From contig JAWUWD010000087.1 in NCBI GenBank assembly GCA_034112085.1, forward strand, positions 1 through 28,850: a DNA stretch of 28,850 nucleotides, read 5' to 3'. The translations under genes were made by a program, and so were the position numbers. The DNA comes from JAWUWD01 sp034112085 (GTDB lineage Bacteria; Bacteroidota; Bacteroidia; Cytophagales; Cyclobacteriaceae). The notes under the pieces were generated by a model, which saw only the letters and a program-made list of their open reading frames with translations, searched no databases and was not told the DNA's origin. Below are positions 23,990 through 28,850 of the stretch, piece after piece (within the stretch, counting starts at the first letter, position 1; each line of letters begins with the position of its first letter).

Positions 23990-26900
23990 CTATTCTATCA
24001 ATAGAAGTTGAGTATAACTTCCTTTATCATCTGTGTATACTACGTTGTAAAGTCCAGGCAGTACATTAAGCGGGATACCACTATCTAACTCAGCTGGCGT
24101 GACCGTATGATTCATTATAACTCTACCATTGACATCAATTATATTAAGTATTCCTTTATCAGAGGCTGCATTAATCCTAAGTAGGGTTGTCGCTGGATTA
24201 GGATATACAACAAAGTTCGTAGGATGGGCCACAAGTCGATTGTCAGAAAGTATGGTCTCATTTCCGAAAATGGCATTTTCTACTTTGAAATGAACGTCCT
24301 CCGTGACTCCTGAATGATTGATATAAGAGAACACAATGGTTTGAATGTCTAAATCACGGTTTTGTCCATCATTTAAGTCATCAAGACTTATAATGACATT
24401 TTGTATTTCTGTATGAATTGGGATTTTAATGCTTAATCGATCATTCCAATCCAGCAGACCTTTTACAACAACAATTAATTCAATGGGATGATTATTCTGA
24501 ATGTCGAAACTTAACGTTGAAAACGAAGTAACAGATAAGCTACTCTCTCCAGCTTTAAGGTTTCTAAATACATTGACGACATCACTACTTGTGCCACTCA
24601 CTTCAAACCCTCTTTCTACCAAATATTCATCAGGCTGTGGTAGTTTATTAACTTCATGAGTGATAAATGTATTTACCTCAGTCATTGACACATTATAGTC
24701 AGTTCCCCATGCTCCATCTGCTAAGTAGAGCGCATCATAAGACTCTTCGCTAGCTACGTTCAGCGAAATACCTGCATCAAAAAGAAAGCCTGTTTCAATA
24801 ACTACTTCCTGTTCTGAATCACCGTTCAAGGTTAGGTAATAAATTTTGTGATCTAGGGCTCCTTGCTCAGTTCTTCTAAGGTTTACTTCTAATATAGCAG
24901 AAGAAACTGCCTTTTTATTATTTAAGGAGAGTACGAGTTTCCCATTTTCATAGCGACCGCTTTTGACAATTACACCAGGCAATTGTGAGACATTACGATT
25001 AGTAATGACCGATTTTTCTGATTTTAACTGTTGGATGATGTATTGTAATATGTGTAGTACTTGATTGGGTGAAGAACTCCATACTTGAAAATTAAGATAT
25101 TGTCCAGTTGGATAACTGTCTACATTCCATTGACTGAATACTTCATAATGATCACTGTGCTCTTTTGCTGAAAACCAGGCAGAATACTCCACGTTACCCA
25201 ATGGGAGAACAATCTTCGCTAAGATGATGCTGACACCTTGCACATTGATTGTCTGTACATCTTCTACTGATTTTCCATTCAGTCTATCACAGACGTTTTT
25301 AGAGTGATTATACACTTTATCTTCAGTACTCAAAAGGAGGGAAGCAGCTACCCTTCGCTTTTCCACATAATAGTCTACAGCAAATACTTCTATTGCATTG
25401 GTAATTTCAACCAAATCTTCTGGGCTTGATACAGTCACTTCTTCATTACCATTTGCACCTATCTGAGGGAAATATGTGCTAAGGTTATTACTCCTAGCAG
25501 CATTGGATTTCTTAAAAGTCTTAAGTTTCTGTTGATTGCTTTTGAGATGTCGATTATAACCTGTTTTAACACGGTTGTAATTTCGTTTGGCTATGGATGT
25601 TGCTAAATCTCCATTGCTTTCCAGTCCACCAACTGCCCCTGTAGATACTTCACAATTAGCTTCTGTACAACTTTTTGTTATTTGGTATCGATAGTCTTCT
25701 ACTTCGCCCATCTCAAGGATGTCTCCTGATATATCAGCTTCATTTAGAGCTTTTTCTGATACAATTATCCGGATATTTACGTAGCCAGTTTCAAATCCAT
25801 CAGGTATGTTGATATCTTTAGTTATTGTATTGGCGGTGGTCAAATAATAAGAGTCACTAATTATTTCATCAAATGTCCCATTATCATCCCAGTCCAACCC
25901 AATTAAATAATGAGCCATACCTTCTACATTTGTATTAAGTCCAATTAATGCCGAAAGTAGTGTGTCGTTTTCTACTTGAGAAGATAGCACAAATCCATCA
26001 TCTGAATCTCCAGTGGCATCACTATTTGAAGGGTCTGAAGTTTCATAATTAACAGTATTCCCTAGCCAAAAAGTGCTAAAATCTGGAATGTCATCTCCAT
26101 TCAAATCTTGTTTGTAAGCCAATATGCGACTTTGAGGTAATCTGTTATTATCACCATAGTCAAACTCAAAGACTACTGGTATCTCAGTTGGGCAAGAAAA
26201 GCCATCATTCTTACTTAATCCATCAGTAGAATAAGACACAACCCGAGCATCTGCACTGACTACGTCAATTCTTAATATTTTTCCAGTGGAATTATGTGAT
26301 GCATAAAGGTATCCGTCTGATCCAGTCCATTGGGCACCATATCCACCGCTATCAGGAAGCCCGTTTCCCGTTAAAGAACCTATGGAGACCTTGGTGTTAG
26401 TTGTGGTATTAAACTGATAAAGCGACTGGTTATGAATAGAATAGAAGTGTCCGTCTTTATTATAGGCGATATCCCAACCTGGAGTGCCTTGCCCTACATA
26501 TTCACTTAATATCACGGGGACACCACTAACATCAATCTTCACTACATTATTACCAACCACACCATACCACTCGCTATTTTCATTGATATCTCCTCGATAG
26601 ACTTTCTTATCAAAAGAAATACCTTGATAGATGACTAAGCCATCCTCGTCTAATTGAATGAATCGTTTCCCTGAAGTACCATATACAAGTCCGGAATTAA
26701 TATCATACCCTAGTGCATTGGCGTAATCTGATGCAACAGCTATGGCATCATAATCTCCAGTAATGGGGTTAAGTTTTCCAAATACATTGGGTTGATTCTT
26801 CCCTTTCTTTTTATACACTTGATAGAAAGCCGGTTCGCAATTGTAGGTGTTAGGAGTGGGGCATAAGCCCACAGTAATATCTGAGGATAAAACTGATGTT

Positions 26901-28141
26901 GAAAATATTGTTCCAGAATTTCCTAACTGAGCAATTACTTGGTTGGACTTAACTCCATTAGTAGTGGAAGCATTGAGTATCACGTCATACGAAAGACGTA
27001 ACGTTTCGCCTCCCTCTAGCGTGATTGTTCCCCAACTTATAGTCCCTTGATCTCCTTCAACAGGTTGGAGATTGAAATCTGAAAACCCACCTGCGTCAAA
27101 CTCTAATGTATCTTGAAGAAACTCAAATCCTTGAGGCAATACTTCATTCACCGTTAGGGTATTTGTTAGTGTCGAATTATTTGTGAAAAATGTATGATAG
27201 GTTGCGATACTTCCTTGACAGGCAAAAGTAGAACTGTAAATAGCCCCACTAACTCCACATGATTCTGTAGACGTACAATCTGGATCTTCACAATCTATTA
27301 AACCATCTCCATCATCATCTAGACCGTTATCACATACTTCAGGAAATACAGGAGCCTGCGCCAATGAACAGCTCATCCCATCATTACTACCATTAGGTTC
27401 AGAAGTGGATATGAATGCAAACGAAAGAACATCTCCTGCCTCATTTATACTTGCACGGTATATATTACCCGTACCATTGTTGAAAAAGTAAGTGTTTCCC
27501 GATACATCTGACCAGACAGCGCCATAAGAACCATTATCTGCTTGCCCATAATAATCAGCTATGGTCTTCACGGTTCTATTTATAGGGTCAAATTCTATTA
27601 GTCGACCTGCATTCATACCATAAAACTTCTCCGAAACAGTATTATAAGCAATATCAGCTGTACTTGACGCATTTGAAACACCGGTTAGCTCAGAAACAGA
27701 AAACTCCTCTGCCACAGTAGGTTCTTCACTAACATCGATTTTATTCATAATCCAGCTGACTCCTGATTTTTTAAAAGAATACCAGTTGCCATCAACATCA
27801 AAATCACCAGAATAGGAGAGTGCAGAAAAACCTGTTATTGTTCCTAGGCTAATACCTTCTCCGCTATTATCCACACGAACTAGTGTTGATCCAGAACCAA
27901 TGCCATAAATAAAACCGTCCTCAGAATTAAAACCAGCACCATTATAGCTGATAGAAGAAGTTCCTATCGTTTGATATGTTCCGGTAGAGGGAATAAGAAT
28001 TTTTAATTCATTCCCATTCACTACTTGGTAAAGGTTAGAGTTGCATTCAAAGGTTTGCCCCATTACCGAAAAGGTAAGGAGGAACAAAATTGACAAGGTG
28101 GATAAGAGGAGTTTGCAATTGTTCGGTAGGCCTATATTCAT
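23990..28141 (-). CDS. Large modular T9SS-secreted surface protein
   Basis: A protein of 1383 residues from the ATG at 28141; in-frame ATG (28162) and TTG (28177) codons upstream would only lengthen the region before the signal peptide. After the signal peptide (cleavage near VMGQ) come: a beta-propeller-like module (about 20-265, DUF6923-like); the calcium-binding NGLDDDGDGLIDCEDPDC at about 273-290; a DUF11-like beta-sandwich (about 310-425); a second propeller-like module (about 430-655); a GEVED domain ending MGEVEDYRYQI (about 665-825); a long unrecognised region (about 830-1300) including a basic stretch; and a type A T9SS sorting domain (last 75 residues, starting VVYPNPATT). It is a probable surface or released adhesin-like or matrix protein. 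The unrecognised middle might be a catalytic or binding domain. It is a single-gene unit with its own terminator. Confidence 0.85.
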   Translation of the reverse strand: MNIGLPNNCKLLLSTLSILFLLTFSVMGQTFECNSNLYQVVNGNELKILIPSTGTYQTIGTSSISYNGAGFNSEDGFIYGIGSGSTLVRVDNSGEGISLGTITGFSALSYSGDFDVDGNWYSFKKSGVSWIMNKIDVSEEPTVAEEFSVSELTGVSNASSTADIAYNTVSEKFYGMNAGRLIEFDPINRTVKTIADYYGQADNGSYGAVWSDVSGNTYFFNNGTGNIYRASINEAGDVLSFAFISTSEPNGSNDGMSCSLAQAPVFPEVCDNGLDDDGDGLIDCEDPDCTSTESCGVSGAIYSSTFACQGSIATYHTFFTNNSTLTNTLTVNEVLPQGFEFLQDTLEFDAGGFSDFNLQPVEGDQGTISWGTITLEGGETLRLSYDVILNASTTNGVKSNQVIAQLGNSGTIFSTSVLSSDITVGLCPTPNTYNCEPAFYQVYKKKGKNQPNVFGKLNPITGDYDAIAVASDYANALGYDINSGLVYGTSGKRFIQLDEDGLVIYQGISFDKKVYRGDINENSEWYGVVGNNVVKIDVSGVPVILSEYVGQGTPGWDIAYNKDGHFYSIHNQSLYQFNTTTNTKVSIGSLTGNGLPDSGGYGAQWTGSDGYLYASHNSTGKILRIDVVSADARVVSYSTDGLSKNDGFSCPTEIPVVFEFDYGDNNRLPQSRILAYKQDLNGDDIPDFSTFWLGNTVNYETSDPSNSDATGDSDDGFVLSSQVENDTLLSALIGLNTNVEGMAHYLIGLDWDDNGTFDEIISDSYYLTTANTITKDINIPDGFETGYVNIRIIVSEKALNEADISGDILEMGEVEDYRYQITKSCTEANCEVSTGAVGGLESNGDLATSIAKRNYNRVKTGYNRHLKSNQQKLKTFKKSNAARSNNLSTYFPQIGANGNEEVTVSSPEDLVEITNAIEVFAVDYYVEKRRVAASLLLSTEDKVYNHSKNVCDRLNGKSVEDVQTINVQGVSIILAKIVLPLGNVEYSAWFSAKEHSDHYEVFSQWNVDSYPTGQYLNFQVWSSSPNQVLHILQYIIQQLKSEKSVITNRNVSQLPGVIVKSGRYENGKLVLSLNNKKAVSSAILEVNLRRTEQGALDHKIYYLTLNGDSEQEVVIETGFLFDAGISLNVASEESYDALYLADGAWGTDYNVSMTEVNTFITHEVNKLPQPDEYLVERGFEVSGTSSDVVNVFRNLKAGESSLSVTSFSTLSFDIQNNHPIELIVVVKGLLDWNDRLSIKIPIHTEIQNVIISLDDLNDGQNRDLDIQTIVFSYINHSGVTEDVHFKVENAIFGNETILSDNRLVAHPTNFVVYPNPATTLLRINAASDKGILNIIDVNGRVIMNHTVTPAELDSGIPLNVLPGLYNVVYTDDKGSYTQLLLIE

Positions 28142-28366
28142 GGTTTTTTCATTTAAGTACATCGCAAAGTGCCTCAAATCCGGCCTCCAATGCAGTTATT
28201 TAGATGAGTGGAATATAATTTCGGTTTACAGGTAGGCTTATGCGGTTGAAAGGTTTGAGCACTTCAATTAGTATTATGTTAAATAGAATGTTGAGCGTTG
28301 GCAAGGCAGAATAGCGGGGTGAGCGTTGGCTTGCGGGAGGGAGCATTATTCTGTCTAGATTTTTTG

Positions 28367-28395
28367 TTTACTTTTTTATCAATGAAAAAAGTAAA
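28367..28395. repeat. Perfect 11-bp hairpin (TTTACTTTTTT)
   Basis: TTTACTTTTTT at 28367-28377 and AAAAAAGTAAA at 28385-28395 with the 7-nt spacer ATCAATG. A/T-only stems of this kind, flanked by GCCCAGCGGC-like sequence, occur repeatedly in Bacteroidota intergenic DNA. It could act as a bidirectional terminator but no gene ends next to it. Confidence 0.6.
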
Positions 28396-28412
28396 AGCCC
28401 AGCGGCTTGAGT

Positions 28413-28470
28413 GGGATTGAGCGTAAAGAAATGATCTGTTAGATCATTTTAGCGAGAGGCCAGCCTGTAG
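28413..28470. repeat. Dispersed repeat, copy 2
   Basis: It matches the left-edge element 1-58. It contains hairpin AAATGATCT at 28429-28437, loop GTT, and AGATCATTT at 28441-28449, followed by the shared GCCAGCCT-TAG. The hairpin bases differ from copy 1 in a compensating way (AATTGATCT there, AAATGATCT here, each perfectly paired), so the stem seems to be under selection. Confidence 0.6.
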
Positions 28471-28750
28471 CCTGGGCAACACCATTAGAGTATACAAGCC
28501 TGTGAGCAATTCTTAATTGGTTAAGAGCTTCTTTACCACAGAACTACATAACATCAACAGTCAAGATGAAATGCTGTGCTAAACAGAGCGTTGGCAACCA
28601 TGTGTTTTAGAGGCAAATCTTAAGTGCCTAGAATCCCGTATTTGAAAACGAATTGGACAATCATTCGAATAATGAAATTGTAGTAATTCACTTTGCCTAT
28701 AAATCTCTTGGTTTGGGCTGGTCATCACGCCAGAGCGTGAAAGCGGGTTG

Positions 28751-28826
28751 GCAAAACTATTAATAGCCGTTTGGGCAGGGCAAGCCGTGCGGATGGATGA
28801 GCGCGCTGGCCGAGCGGCTATTTTGC
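28751..28826. repeat. GC-rich imperfect inverted repeat at the right edge
   Basis: GCAAAA at 28751-28756 and AATAGCCG at 28762-28769 pair with CGGCTATT at 28815-28822 and TTTTGC at 28821-28826, leaving a small bulge on the left arm. The inside is G/C-rich and partly self-complementary. A long imperfect stem with unpaired bases recalls integron attC sites, but the diagnostic GTTRRRY core is not cleanly present. Confidence 0.4.
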
Positions 28827-28850
28827 ATAACGACTAATTATGTAACAGTC

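Larger units (their letters stand above)
28142..28850. other. 709-bp repeat-rich non-coding right end
   Basis: No gene was found. The ten-base word GAGCGTTGGC occurs three times (28293, 28321, 28586). Also present are an 11-bp hairpin at 28367-28395, the second copy of the left-edge repeat (28413-28470) and a GC-rich imperfect inverted repeat at 28751-28826. The composition changes sharply from A/T-rich to G/C-rich at several points, which suggests a patchwork of mobile or dispersed elements. The promoter of the T9SS gene should lie at its left end but no consensus was seen. Confidence 0.5.

Noticed and set aside
28751..28826. Definite integron attC site
   Set aside because: The GTTRRRY/RYYYAAC cores are not intact and no integrase or cassette gene is visible, so it is kept only as a low-confidence structural repeat.

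Overview
The window looks like a chromosomal segment of a Bacteroidota bacterium, probably a Cytophagales-type marine or environmental gliding bacterium. Two secreted proteins end in type IX secretion (T9SS) C-terminal sorting domains, a LytTR response regulator is present, most start codons lack a strong Shine-Dalgarno, and the repeats and RAYT are of kinds known from this phylum. The genus cannot be fixed from sequence reading alone.

Layout. (1) 352-3449, + strand: a PAS/PAS/GAF/PAS histidine kinase followed 8 bp later by a REC-LytTR response regulator, closed by a perfect-stem terminator. (2) 3804-5307, +: a small STAS-like protein overlapping an oligosaccharide flippase of the Wzx/MOP type. 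(3) 5268-9964, an accessory, A/T-rich island: a REP-associated tyrosine transposase (RAYT, - strand) flanked by a 197-bp direct repeat that includes the 3' end of the flippase gene; four copies of a complex REP block made of four tiny hairpins; an OLD-family ATPase/TOPRIM nuclease; and a RelA/SpoT-type alarmone synthetase with a long extra C-terminal region. The last two genes are each preceded by a homologous block of about 98 bp carrying a perfect 13-bp inverted repeat, which is the strongest candidate here for an undescribed system. (4) 10179-21196, - strand: a glycan-related group consisting of a GT4 glycosyltransferase with a TPR/beta-barrel outer membrane protein, a lone T9SS-sorted protein, and a translationally coupled trio (polytopic GT-C-like protein, secreted Ig-like protein, membrane-anchored GH5-like glycosidase). 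(5) 21400-23427, +: a GT2 glycosyltransferase and a class I mannose-6-phosphate isomerase, divergent from the trio. (6) 23990-28141, -: a large modular T9SS-secreted protein. (7) 28142-28850: non-coding, repeat-rich DNA containing a second copy of the repeat that opens the window.

How the genes may work together (inference): flippase, GT4, GT2, GT-C-like protein, PMI, GH5-like enzyme and the TPR/outer membrane barrel would fit synthesis, trimming and export of a mannose-containing surface or extracellular polysaccharide. The island in between looks like a later insertion between the flippase and the rest of the glycan genes: its base composition is different, it is bounded by REP blocks, and it carries defence-type genes. 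No tRNA, rRNA or CRISPR array was seen.
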